From: Clostridiaceae bacterium
Lineage (GTDB): Bacteria > Bacillota > Clostridia > Oscillospirales > Acutalibacteraceae
NCBI GenBank assembly: GCA_904501675.1
Contig: CAJGCL010000041.1
Coordinates: 1 to 15,547, forward strand
DNA: 15,547 nt
Direction of reading: 5' to 3'
Shown: in pieces, positions 1-7,664 of the stretch
Layout of the letters: each line of letters starts with the position of its first letter
Position numbering within the stretch: the stretch's first letter is position 1
Program-made: the position numbers and the translations under genes
Notes under the pieces: model-generated
Database searches by the model: none
The model's input: only the letters and a program-made list of their open reading frames with translations
What the model was told of the DNA's origin: nothing

Positions 1-27
1 AAATTAAAGGAAAGGAGTCCACAGATT

Positions 28-150
28 ATGGCAGACTATAACAAAATCAGAAATCAGCTCTTCAAAGAAATTGAAGAGGAAAAGGGCTTTTCCTTCAAAA
101 AGCTTGTAAAGATTATTAAGCTTAACGCTCTTTACAACGAAGGTATATAA
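28..150 (+). CDS. small hypothetical protein, 40 aa
   Basis: A 40-residue ORF starts with ATG at 28, preceded by AAAGGAG at 11-17 with 10 nt spacing, and ends with TAA at 148-150. The product is rich in Lys, Glu and Ile, looks helical and amphipathic, and has no signal peptide, membrane segment or cysteine. I do not recognise the family. The reading frame stays open from base 1, so it could be the tail of a longer protein, but the good ribosome binding site favours a separate small gene. A 3' region with an inverted repeat and a strong terminator follows, so its transcript ends before the HIT gene. Function unknown. Confidence 0.55.
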   Translation: MADYNKIRNQLFKEIEEEKGFSFKKLVKIIKLNALYNEGI

Positions 151-173
151 ATACACCTTCCCTTTTCGCTATT

Positions 174-229
174 AACTTAAGAGACAATTATATCTCCCCT
201 ATTAAGCGCAGAAATAATCCTCTTAAGTT
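174..229 (+). repeat. inverted repeat downstream of the small ORF
   Basis: A perfect 10-bp inverted repeat, AACTTAAGAG at 174-183 and CTCTTAAGTT at 220-229, encloses a 36-nt loop. It lies between the small ORF stop and the terminator. In RNA it could form a 10-bp stem in the 3' untranslated region. It has no U tract and is probably not itself a terminator. Role unknown. Confidence 0.4.
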
Positions 230-252
230 TATATAAATAGTTTCATAAAGCC

Positions 253-291
253 AAAACAGATACCGCCTTTTTAAGGCGGTATCTGTTTTTT
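253..291 (+). terminator. intrinsic terminator
   Basis: A 17-bp perfect stem (253-269 with 273-289, core ACCGCC/GGCGGT) has a 3-nt loop and runs into a T tract at 285-291. It is a textbook Rho-independent terminator that closes the small-ORF transcript and isolates the HIT-comEC operon. The upstream A run at 253-256 could also give some activity on the - strand. Confidence 0.93.
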
Positions 292-348
292 AGGTTTATT
301 TTTGCTATTTTAACTATTTTTTATTATTATATTTGTTTTTTATATACA

Positions 349-377
349 TTGAATTGCATTACCTTTTATTCTATAAT
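349..377 (+). promoter_or_regulatory. sigma-A promoter of the HIT-comEC-holA-rnmV-rlmD operon
   Basis: The -35 box TTGAAT (349-354) and the consensus -10 box TATAAT (372-377) are separated by exactly 17 bp. The start site is predicted near 384, leaving about 27 nt before the HIT start codon, with AGGAG at 398-402. No other terminator or equally good promoter is seen before 5966, so this probably drives all five genes. Confidence 0.75.
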
Positions 378-410
378 TATCTTATACTTTTAAAAATAGG
401 AGTTAATTTT

Positions 411-749
411 ATGGATTGTATTTTTTGTAAAATTGCAAATGGCGAAATTCCGGCAACAAAGGTTTATGAGGATGATACCGTTGTTGCTTTCAACGACCTT
501 GAGCCTCAGGCACCTACACACATTCTCGTTATTCCTAAGCAGCACATCACCTCTGCTGCAGATATTACAGAACATAACAGCGGCGTAATTGCTCATATTT
601 TTGAGGTTATCGCAAAGCTTTCAAAAGATTTAAATATGACTGATGGCTTCCGCGTTGTTAACAACTGCGGAGATAGTGCCGGTCAGACTGTTAAACACAT
701 TCACTTCCACCTTCTTTCAGGCAGAAGCTTCACCTGGCCTGCAGGTTAA
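411..749 (+). CDS. HIT family protein (Hint-like nucleotide hydrolase)
   Basis: This 112-residue histidine-triad protein is full length for the bacterial Hint/HinT class. Family members hydrolyse purine nucleoside phosphoramidates and aminoacyl-adenylates in the cytoplasm, releasing AMP. The active-site triad HIHFH is at 96-100, preceded by the usual CGDSAGQTVKH stretch and followed by a GR..TWP tail. Cys3 and Cys6 in the FCKI start are the zinc-binding-type cysteines of many Firmicute members. I chose the ATG at 411 because AGGAG lies 8 nt upstream and homologues begin here; the in-frame extension upstream to 333 runs through the promoter and is not coding. It is the first gene of the operon, and comEC starts 21 nt after its stop. 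Confidence 0.93.
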   Translation: MDCIFCKIANGEIPATKVYEDDTVVAFNDLEPQAPTHILVIPKQHITSAADITEHNSGVIAHIFEVIAKLSKDLNMTDGFRVVNNCGDSAGQTVKHIHFHLLSGRSFTWPAG

Positions 750-770
750 TTTATTTTAAGGTAAAAAGCA

Positions 771-2969
771 ATGAAAAGACCAATGCTCGTTATAGGCATA
801 GCCACCGCAGTTTCATGCGCTCTTCTTGTTTCAGTGAAGAGCGGTGTGGTTGCTTTACCTATATTCAGTGCATTGGCCTTATTTTTATTTTTTATTACAA
901 AAAAAGATTGGAAAAAGTATATTGTTTTTCCTACCATTTGTTTAACAATCCTTTTGACCTTCACATCTTTTGCATCCTACAACAAAACAAGGGTTGTACC
1001 GCTTACACAACATCATAATACATATCAAGATATATGCGGCAAAGTTATTACCACCCCTAAAATCAAAAACGGATATTTAATTTTCACAATTAAAACAGAT
1101 AAAATCAATATCCACAAAACAAACACAAAAATTAATATTTCTATTCCGTACGATAATTTAAATGCACCTGAGCTTTTTGATTACATATCCATCAGCAACG
1201 CAAACCTTAAAATAGATAAAAACGAAGACTATAACTATGACTTTTACGGTTTTTCTGACAGTGTTATTTTAAATGTAACTGGAGATTATTCAGAGCTTTT
1301 ATGGGAATGCGAAAAAACACCATACTATTACTGCCTGAAATTAAAAGAATTTATTTCAGATAGAATCAATTTATATATGGCAGAAGACAACGGTGCACTT
1401 CTGAAAGGCATGCTTTTTGGCGATAAGGCGGATTTAAGCTCCGAAACGACGCGAAACTTTCGTAATAGTGGCATTTCTCATCTTTTAGCTGTTTCGGGCT
1501 TACACACCTCATTATGGTGCGGTCTTTTAATTGCGCTTCTATCATTTTTCAAGGTTCCTGAAAAAGCTCGAAACATAATATGCATCATATTTCTATTCTT
1601 ATTCTGTATTATTTCTGCCTTCACTCCCTCAGTTATGAGAGCCTCTCTTATGATGGGTGTTACACTTATTGCGCCATTTTTCAAACGTACTCCCGATAGC
1701 TTCAACTCTCTGGGATTAGCGGTTACTCTTTTACTCCTATCTAACCCATACACCGTTCTGAATATTAGCTTTCAACTTTCCGCTATGTCCACAGCAGGTG
1801 TACTTGTAGCCGTTTCATATAGAGAAAAAATAAATAAACTAATAAGAAAAATACATATTCTTCGCATCAGACTTTCAGCAGATTCGCTTATAACTTCCCT
1901 TCTTATAAGCCTCTTTGCAGGCGTTTTTACAATGCCCGTGTGCGCATACCATTTCGGCTTACTAAGCATTGTAGCACCATTAAGTAATATTCTTTGTATA
2001 CAACTTTCCTTTTATGGTATGCTCTGCGGTATTATATCTGTAATATTTTCCTTCCTCCCATTCCTTAAAGATTTTAATATTCTTTTATTTTCGATAACCG
2101 AATTTATATTAGATATTATAAAAGAATTATCAAGCACACTCTCTTCATTCACCTATAGCACCGTGCCTTTGTATAAAGAAACTGTTTTAGCCGGATGTTT
2201 CCTTTTCTCAATTATATTTTTAACAGGCTTGTTATATAGCAAAAGAAAAAGCAATAAAAACATATTAAAAGTCTTCGCCGTTATTGGTGTTATAGCACTG
2301 ATTCTCCCATCATTTATTCCTGTTTTATCTCCATCCCACCGCAACTCAATCACCATCGCAGACTGTGGAAAAGGAATGCAGATTGTTGTAAGGTCCGGTC
2401 TTGATTACGCATATATAGAAAACACTACTGATTCACTTAATAAAAACACATATAGCGCCCTTCCGAAGGCTACCTGCGAAAAACTCCAATATTATGTGCC
2501 CAACTATTTAAGCAAATGCTCAATATTCAATATATCTCATATTGAGAAAAGCTATAGTCCTCAAAACGTATTCCTACCACCTGAGGTCAGAGAAACTGCA
2601 ATAAAATATAATATCTCTGTGCCCGAAAACGCTTTGCAGAAAACATCTGCATCTTTCTCGTTATCAGACGAAATAAGTGTAGAAATCGTTGACACAACAG
2701 GTATAAAATATGCTATAATAAAAGGTAGAGAAAAAGTGGCTTTCATTCACCTTTATGGCGATACAGATTTCAGTAAATATATTGACGACAGTTCTTGTAA
2801 CATCGCAATATATAACGGTACCATACCAACTAAAATCCCAGAAAACGCAGAAACTGTTATTATCAGTACAGACAGTAATTATAATTTTGCAAAAGCCTCC
2901 ACTTTGGATGCACTATGCGATAAACTTTATATAACCGCAAAGCACGGCTCTGTGAAAATACTTTTATAA
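771..2969 (+). CDS. comEC: ComEC/Rec2-family DNA internalisation channel
   Basis: A 732-residue polytopic membrane protein. In transformable bacteria ComEC forms the channel that takes single-stranded DNA across the cytoplasmic membrane. Order of parts: N-terminal membrane segments (about 5-70), a soluble OB-like/DUF4131 region (about 75-185), then the competence domain with the signature GDKADLS (217-223) and HLLAVSGLH (237-245) and many helices to about 520. The C-terminal part (526-732) is where family members carry a metallo-beta-lactamase fold. Here the usual DVGQGD is replaced by DCGKGMQ (531-537) and no HxHxDH motif is present, so a nuclease activity there is doubtful; a GDTDF stretch remains. 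The start at 771 has AAGG 8 nt upstream. holA follows after 9 nt, the usual comEC-holA neighbourhood in Firmicutes. Confidence 0.92.
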   Translation: MKRPMLVIGIATAVSCALLVSVKSGVVALPIFSALALFLFFITKKDWKKYIVFPTICLTILLTFTSFASYNKTRVVPLTQHHNTYQDICGKVITTPKIKNGYLIFTIKTDKINIHKTNTKINISIPYDNLNAPELFDYISISNANLKIDKNEDYNYDFYGFSDSVILNVTGDYSELLWECEKTPYYYCLKLKEFISDRINLYMAEDNGALLKGMLFGDKADLSSETTRNFRNSGISHLLAVSGLHTSLWCGLLIALLSFFKVPEKARNIICIIFLFLFCIISAFTPSVMRASLMMGVTLIAPFFKRTPDSFNSLGLAVTLLLLSNPYTVLNISFQLSAMSTAGVLVAVSYREKINKLIRKIHILRIRLSADSLITSLLISLFAGVFTMPVCAYHFGLLSIVAPLSNILCIQLSFYGMLCGIISVIFSFLPFLKDFNILLFSITEFILDIIKELSSTLSSFTYSTVPLYKETVLAGCFLFSIIFLTGLLYSKRKSNKNILKVFAVIGVIALILPSFIPVLSPSHRNSITIADCGKGMQIVVRSGLDYAYIENTTDSLNKNTYSALPKATCEKLQYYVPNYLSKCSIFNISHIEKSYSPQNVFLPPEVRETAIKYNISVPENALQKTSASFSLSDEISVEIVDTTGIKYAIIKGREKVAFIHLYGDTDFSKYIDDSSCNIAIYNGTIPTKIPENAETVIISTDSNYNFAKASTLDALCDKLYITAKHGSVKILL

Positions 2970-2978
2970 GGAGACACC

Positions 2979-4025
2979 ATGGCTCAATTCAATGAAGAAG
3001 CATTAAAAAAGCAGATTAAATCAGGCGACTTCTCTCGTATTTATTTTATTTACGGCAATGAGGGTTACCTGAAGCAACATTATGCCAATTTAATTTGTGA
3101 TAAAACTGTTTCTAAAGATTTTGCCGATTTCAACCTCAAAAAGCTAGACGGCAAAGAAACCTCTCTTAATGAAATATATGATTGTATCTCATCATTCCCT
3201 ATGATGAGCGATTTCACATGCACACTCGTAAAGGATTTCCCTCTCAATACATTCATAGGAGACAGAGGTAAAGTTGACGGCGAGTTCCAGACCGTTATCT
3301 CCGATATACCTGAAAGCTCTGTGCTTGTTTTCTGGATGGACACTATTGACGTAGACGAAAAAAACAGCAAATGGGCAAAGGTTATTAAAATAATTGATGA
3401 AATCGGTATATGTGCCGCAATAGATAAGCGCACTCGTTCCGCTTTGGAAAAGCTTCTTATTGCATCTGCGCAGAAAAAAGACTGTTCTCTTTCACGTGAT
3501 TGTGCCGCATATATCGTCAGCCTTGTAGGCGAAGATATGGCTACTTTGCAGAACGAGCTTCATAAAGTTTGCGCCTATGTTGGTTCAGGCGAAATCACAA
3601 AAAAAGATATAGATAAAACAGTTATAGTTTCTGTTGAAGCAAAAATCTTCCAACTTTCACGAATGGTATGCAGAGGTGAGGCTGACAACGCCTATGAAAA
3701 TCTTCAGAACCTTTTCAAGCTCCGTGAAGAGCCTGTAGTAATACTCAGCGTGCTTTCAAAATCTTTTGTTGACATGTACAGGGTAAAGGCTACAAAAGAG
3801 GCAGGCGTTCCATACTCAAAATTAGGTGAGATATTCGCTCCTAATATATACAAAACAAAAATGTTCACCCTTGATAACGCTGCAAACGACGCCGCTCGTT
3901 TTACTGTTACTCAGTTAAAATCTGCTCTCGATATTCTTTCAGACGCAGACAGACGCCTCAAATCAACGGGAGAAGATAGTAAAATAGTTTTAGAAGAAAC
4001 AATTTTAAGGTTGTTAAGATTATAA
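2979..4025 (+). CDS. holA: DNA polymerase III subunit delta
   Basis: A 348-residue delta subunit of the clamp loader, which opens the beta sliding clamp during replication. Length matches the family (about 340). The degenerate P-loop-like N terminus IYFIYGNEGYL (21-31) and the GEDMATLQNEL segment (184-194) are typical of HolA/YqeN; delta does not bind ATP and lacks a true Walker A. The C-terminal collar domain runs from about 215 to the end. The start ATG has TAAGGAGA 8 nt upstream. It sits directly after comEC, as in Bacillus, and its TAA shares one base with the ATG of the next gene, so translation is probably coupled. Confidence 0.95.
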   Translation: MAQFNEEALKKQIKSGDFSRIYFIYGNEGYLKQHYANLICDKTVSKDFADFNLKKLDGKETSLNEIYDCISSFPMMSDFTCTLVKDFPLNTFIGDRGKVDGEFQTVISDIPESSVLVFWMDTIDVDEKNSKWAKVIKIIDEIGICAAIDKRTRSALEKLLIASAQKKDCSLSRDCAAYIVSLVGEDMATLQNELHKVCAYVGSGEITKKDIDKTVIVSVEAKIFQLSRMVCRGEADNAYENLQNLFKLREEPVVILSVLSKSFVDMYRVKATKEAGVPYSKLGEIFAPNIYKTKMFTLDNAANDAARFTVTQLKSALDILSDADRRLKSTGEDSKIVLEETILRLLRL

Positions 4026-4618
4026 TGATTAAAATAGATAGGGTTGTAATAGTTGAAGGAAAGTATGATAAAATCAAACTTTCTTCTATTTTAGATGCCG
4101 TTATCATTGAAACCGACGGCTTCGGTATTTTCAACGATAAAGAAAAACAAATGCTTATACGTAAACTAGCAGAAACGAAAGGTCTCCTTATTCTTACAGA
4201 CAGCGATTCTGCAGGCTTTAAAATCCGTTCATTCATTCGCGGAATGGTGCCGCAAAGCCAGATTATCAATGCCTATATACCTGATATTTTCGGTAAAGAA
4301 AAACGCAAAACAGAGGCTTCTAAGGAAGGCAAATTAGGCGTTGAAGGCGTAAGGCCTGAAATTATAACCGATGCTCTTGAGAAAGCCGGCGTTTTCTGCG
4401 AAACTGTAGAGTTTTCCGAAAGACGTCAGATAACAAAACTTGATTTGTATGAAGATGGACTTACAGGTAAAGAAAACAGTGATGCTTTACGAAAAAAGCT
4501 TTTGAAATATCTTGATTTACCTGAAAGGCTTACAGCCAACGCACTTTTGCAGGTATTAAATACTTTTTTAACCTTTGAAGAATATAAAAACGCAGTTGAG
4601 GAAGTAAAAAATGGTTAA
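4025..4618 (+). CDS. rnmV: ribonuclease M5
   Basis: A 197-residue TOPRIM-domain endonuclease that makes the final cuts maturing 5S rRNA, with ribosomal protein L18 as cofactor in the known system. The N-terminal TOPRIM domain shows the catalytic Glu in VEGKYD (10-15) and the paired acids in TDSDSAG (58-64, D59 and D61). The GVEGV motif near 105-109 is characteristic of RNase M5 and separates it from primases. The B. subtilis protein is of similar length (186). ATG at 4025 overlaps the holA stop by one base, with no strong separate Shine-Dalgarno, consistent with coupled translation. It overlaps the following methyltransferase gene by 8 nt, which pairs two rRNA-processing functions. Confidence 0.93.
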   Translation: MIKIDRVVIVEGKYDKIKLSSILDAVIIETDGFGIFNDKEKQMLIRKLAETKGLLILTDSDSAGFKIRSFIRGMVPQSQIINAYIPDIFGKEKRKTEASKEGKLGVEGVRPEIITDALEKAGVFCETVEFSERRQITKLDLYEDGLTGKENSDALRKKLLKYLDLPERLTANALLQVLNTFLTFEEYKNAVEEVKNG

Positions 4619-5966
4619 TAAAAATGATGAATTCAAATTAAATATAACCGGCTACACCTCAGAAGGCGGTGGCGTTGGCAAGTATGACGGACAAGCAATA
4701 TTTGTAGAAAATGTTGCAATTGGTGACGAAATACTCTGCCATATCATAAAAGCGAAAAAGAGCTATGCCATAGGCAAAGCCCTTAAAATATTAAAACCAT
4801 CTAAAAACCGCATTAACCCTGAATGTGAAGCTTTCAGAATGTGCGGCGGTTGCTCATATGCCCATATTACTTACGACGAGGAATTAAACCTGAAAGCTCA
4901 GAAGGTCAAAGACGCCTTTGAGAGAATCGGCGGCATATCCCCCGATTTTAAAGATATTATTCCTTCTCCTGCAATAACACGCTATAGAAACAAGGCACAG
5001 TACCCTGTAAAACGAGAAAACGGCATTTTGAATATTGGTTTCTATGCCAAAAAAAGCCACCGTGTTATTGATGGCGGTGATTGCCTTTTACAACCCGAGG
5101 AATTCACCACAATTACAGAGATTTTCAGAAAATGGATTAATGAGAATTCTATTACTGTTTATAACGAACAAATCGGTAAAGGTCTTGTACGCCACATATA
5201 TTTTCGCAAAGCGTTTGCAACCGGTGAAATTATGGTATGCGTTGTAATAAACGGCGCAACCCTTCCCTATCAGGATAGTCTCATTGAGTTATTACGAGCG
5301 GTTAATGGCTTTAAAACCCTTGTAGTGAATATAAACCGCGATAACACCAATGTAGTCCTCGGAACCCAATGCGAAACTATTTTGGGTGATGGATATATAA
5401 CCGACATTTTATGCGGTGTTAAAATCAAATTATCCCCATTATCCTTCTATCAGGTAAATCACGACGGTGCTCAGCTTCTTTATGAAAAGGCTATCCAATA
5501 CGCAAATCTCACAGGAAAAGAGGATATTTTAGATTTGTATTGTGGCACAGGCACAATCGGTCTTACAATGGCAAACAAGGTTAATTCTCTTATTGGTGTA
5601 GAAATAATTCCTGAAGCAATTGAGGATGCTAAAGTCAATGCTCAAATCAACAACATTACAAACGCTCGTTTTATTTGCGGTGATGCCACCCTTGCAGCAG
5701 AAAAGCTACAGGAAGAAGGAATAAAACCGCAAGTAACCATTCTTGATCCACCTCGAAAAGGGTGTGCAGAAGAGCTTTTAAAAACAGTTTCGGAAATAGC
5801 ACCTGAAAGAATTGTGTACGTTTCCTGCGATCCTGCAACACTTGCACGCGACGCCCAAAGATTAGAAAACCTTGGGTATAAAGCATTAGAAGTTACACCT
5901 GTTGATATGTTCCCCAGAACAGCCCATGTGGAAAGTGTGTGTCTTTTTCAACGAACAACAACATAA
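4611..5966 (+). CDS. rlmD: 23S rRNA (uracil-5-)-methyltransferase, RlmD/RlmCD type
   Basis: A 451-residue SAM-dependent RNA m5U methyltransferase of the TrmA/RumA family. It has an N-terminal TRAM RNA-binding domain (about 8-60), four [4Fe-4S] cysteines (C72, C78, C81 in CEAFRMCGGC, and C158 in GGDC), the SAM-binding DLYCGTGTIG near 306-315, LDPPRKGC at 378-385 and the catalytic Cys406 in VSCDPATLARD. The PVDMFPRTAHVE ending is typical. The ATG at 4611 overlaps rnmV by 8 nt. In Firmicutes one enzyme (RlmCD) modifies both U747 and U1939 of 23S rRNA; which site or sites this one uses cannot be read from sequence. It is the last gene of the operon, followed by a bidirectional terminator. Confidence 0.93.
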   Translation: MVNKNDEFKLNITGYTSEGGGVGKYDGQAIFVENVAIGDEILCHIIKAKKSYAIGKALKILKPSKNRINPECEAFRMCGGCSYAHITYDEELNLKAQKVKDAFERIGGISPDFKDIIPSPAITRYRNKAQYPVKRENGILNIGFYAKKSHRVIDGGDCLLQPEEFTTITEIFRKWINENSITVYNEQIGKGLVRHIYFRKAFATGEIMVCVVINGATLPYQDSLIELLRAVNGFKTLVVNINRDNTNVVLGTQCETILGDGYITDILCGVKIKLSPLSFYQVNHDGAQLLYEKAIQYANLTGKEDILDLYCGTGTIGLTMANKVNSLIGVEIIPEAIEDAKVNAQINNITNARFICGDATLAAEKLQEEGIKPQVTILDPPRKGCAEELLKTVSEIAPERIVYVSCDPATLARDAQRLENLGYKALEVTPVDMFPRTAHVESVCLFQRTTT

Positions 5967-6009
5967 ACGGTTTTAATTTCTACAAAGCTATATCTCTATA
6001 AATAATCAA

Positions 6010-6047
6010 AACCTCCGTTTCAAAATTGAAACGGAGGTTAATTTTTC
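6010..6047. terminator. bidirectional terminator between convergent operons
   Basis: A perfect 12-bp stem (AACCTCCGTTTC at 6010-6021, GAAACGGAGGTT at 6028-6039) with a 6-nt loop. On the + strand TAATTTTT follows; on the - strand the stem ends in TTTTGATTATT. It serves both the rlmD operon and the tyrosine kinase gene ending 13 nt away. Confidence 0.88.
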
Positions 6048-6051
6048 TGTT

Positions 6052-7587
6052 TTATTTTTTTCTGTGATGGTGTCTTCTGCTTCTTGAGCCACTTCCGTAA
6101 TAGTAACTGCTGTTACGACTGCCATAGTAGTATGATGAGCCATAGTAGCTACCGTATCTGCCCGAGAAATATCCACCGGCCTTGGCATTACTCATTCTAA
6201 GTGTACCCGTACCTGCACGGTTGTAAATACAACCAAGGATATCTGCCTTTGTAGTCATAATATCGCTAAGAGCAAACTCAATTTGACGAAGAGCAACTCT
6301 TTCTTCTGCAGTAACAAAAATCATTGTATCTGTATAGTTAGCAATAATAGCAGCATCAGCAACAACACCTGCAGGAGGGCAGTCTATAATAACATAGTCA
6401 AAGTTAGCTTTTGCAGTTTCAACAATCTTGGCCATACCTGCAGAAGCAAGAGTTTCTGATGGGTCAGAAACCGCTGATGAAGCAACAAGAAGATAAAGAT
6501 TGTATCTCTCGATATACTTAACAGATTCTTCAAAACTCTTGTTACCGTTAACTATATCGTAAACGCCTTTTTCTCCCTCAAGAGAAATGCCAAGGGTTTT
6601 ACATACTGCAGGCTTTCTCAAGTCAGCATCTATAAGGAGAACTGATTTACCGCTCTTTGCAAGCGAAAGTGCAATATTTGTTGAGCAAGTTGTTTTACCT
6701 TCGCTTTCAGTAGAACTTGTAACAGCAAATGCGGTATAACCTTTTTTGTGATGAGCATTTTCAATTTTAGTTCTTATAAGCTTAAAGGTTTCGATAAATG
6801 GAAGACCAACGTTTTTATCCGTAATAAGAAGTCGTGTGCGGTCATTTTTATTCTTTGTTTTTATATCAGAAACTGTTGCAAGAATATCAATATTGAAGTT
6901 ATTCTTGATATCCTCTGTTGAAAGAAGTTTATTCTGAATCTTATCTGTAACGAGAATAATTACAACAGCAAGAGCAGCGCCGAGAATCAAACCAATCGCA
7001 GTGTAAATAAGTGTAGAAGAGTCGGAAGCAAGAACTGCCTGTGTAGCACTATCTGCAACGGTAAAGTTAGCGGTTGGGAAAGCATCTTTAACAATATCAA
7101 GATAAACACTCTGAATAGCAATTGCAACTGCATAAGCCGTCTCTTTATCTGTGCTATTCACCTGAACATTAATAAGAGTTGTATCCTGACCGATATCAAC
7201 GCCAATCATACCTCTTATTTCTTCTTTAGAAAACTCTAAACCTGTTGTATTCTTAACAGTTTCCTGAATCTTGGTAACAAAGTCATTACCTGTTAAAAGA
7301 AGTACCTTAAAGTTGTTTGCAAGGTAAGTTGAAGCCTGAGCATCACTAGCTGTAACATACTGAGCAGCTGCACCGGCAATCTCTCTATCCTTATTAGATA
7401 CATTAAGAATTATTGTTGATGTATAGCTTTCAGTGTATGTAAGTTTTGCAATAGCAAAGCCGGACACAGAAAAAACAACAACAAAAATAAATATAAGCCA
7501 CCATTTAGAGATAAGTTGGCGCATTAATTTGAATATAAATTCAAGGCCAATTTCTTCATCATTGGTTCTTTTTTCTTCGTAAGCCAT
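6052..7587 (-). CDS. polysaccharide co-polymerase/BY-kinase fusion (Wzz-CpsD type)
   Basis: A 511-residue bacterial tyrosine autokinase fused to a Wzz chain-length domain, for capsule or exopolysaccharide assembly. Transmembrane helices at about 30-48 and 193-213 flank an extracytoplasmic Wzz region. The kinase part has Walker A TESEGKTT (293-300), Walker A' VLLIDADLR (317-325) and Walker B YVIID (398-402). The C-terminal tail (473-497) carries ten tyrosines in Gly/Ser-rich context and ends in a Arg/His/Lys-rich stretch; such clusters are autophosphorylation sites in BY-kinases. I place the start at 7587 because AAAGGAG lies 7 nt upstream; the in-frame ATG at 7611 lacks a site. Fusion into one chain resembles proteobacterial Wzc more than the split CapA/CapB of many Firmicutes. 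No glycosyltransferases are in the window. Confidence 0.92.
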   Translation of the reverse strand: MAYEEKRTNDEEIGLEFIFKLMRQLISKWWLIFIFVVVFSVSGFAIAKLTYTESYTSTIILNVSNKDREIAGAAAQYVTASDAQASTYLANNFKVLLLTGNDFVTKIQETVKNTTGLEFSKEEIRGMIGVDIGQDTTLINVQVNSTDKETAYAVAIAIQSVYLDIVKDAFPTANFTVADSATQAVLASDSSTLIYTAIGLILGAALAVVIILVTDKIQNKLLSTEDIKNNFNIDILATVSDIKTKNKNDRTRLLITDKNVGLPFIETFKLIRTKIENAHHKKGYTAFAVTSSTESEGKTTCSTNIALSLAKSGKSVLLIDADLRKPAVCKTLGISLEGEKGVYDIVNGNKSFEESVKYIERYNLYLLVASSAVSDPSETLASAGMAKIVETAKANFDYVIIDCPPAGVVADAAIIANYTDTMIFVTAEERVALRQIEFALSDIMTTKADILGCIYNRAGTGTLRMSNAKAGGYFSGRYGSYYGSSYYYGSRNSSYYYGSGSRSRRHHHRKK

Positions 7588-7620
7588 TTGAATTCTCCTT
7601 TGACATATCATATATAGTAT

Positions 7621-7649
7621 ATAATATCACATTAATAAATCAACTACAA
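7621..7649 (-). promoter_or_regulatory. possible promoter of the BY-kinase gene
   Basis: On the - strand TTGTAG (7644-7649) and TATTAT (7621-7626) are separated by 17 bp, giving a start site near 7614 and AAAGGAG at 7595-7601. It lies in the 77-nt gap after the nucleotidyltransferase gene, which has no clear terminator, so the kinase gene may be read both from this promoter and from upstream. The -10 area is an AT-rich partial palindrome. Confidence 0.45.
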
Positions 7650-7664
7650 TAGTTTTTCAAAAAA

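Noticed and set aside
333..410. N-terminal extension of the HIT protein from an ATG at 333
   Set aside because: It would run through the -35 and -10 boxes, has no ribosome binding site, and HIT proteins start at the MDCIFC position.
3958..4269. Antisense and alternate-frame ORFs inside comEC, holA, rnmV, rlmD, the MATE gene and thrS
   Set aside because: They lie entirely within or across well-supported genes and show no family motifs or ribosome sites.
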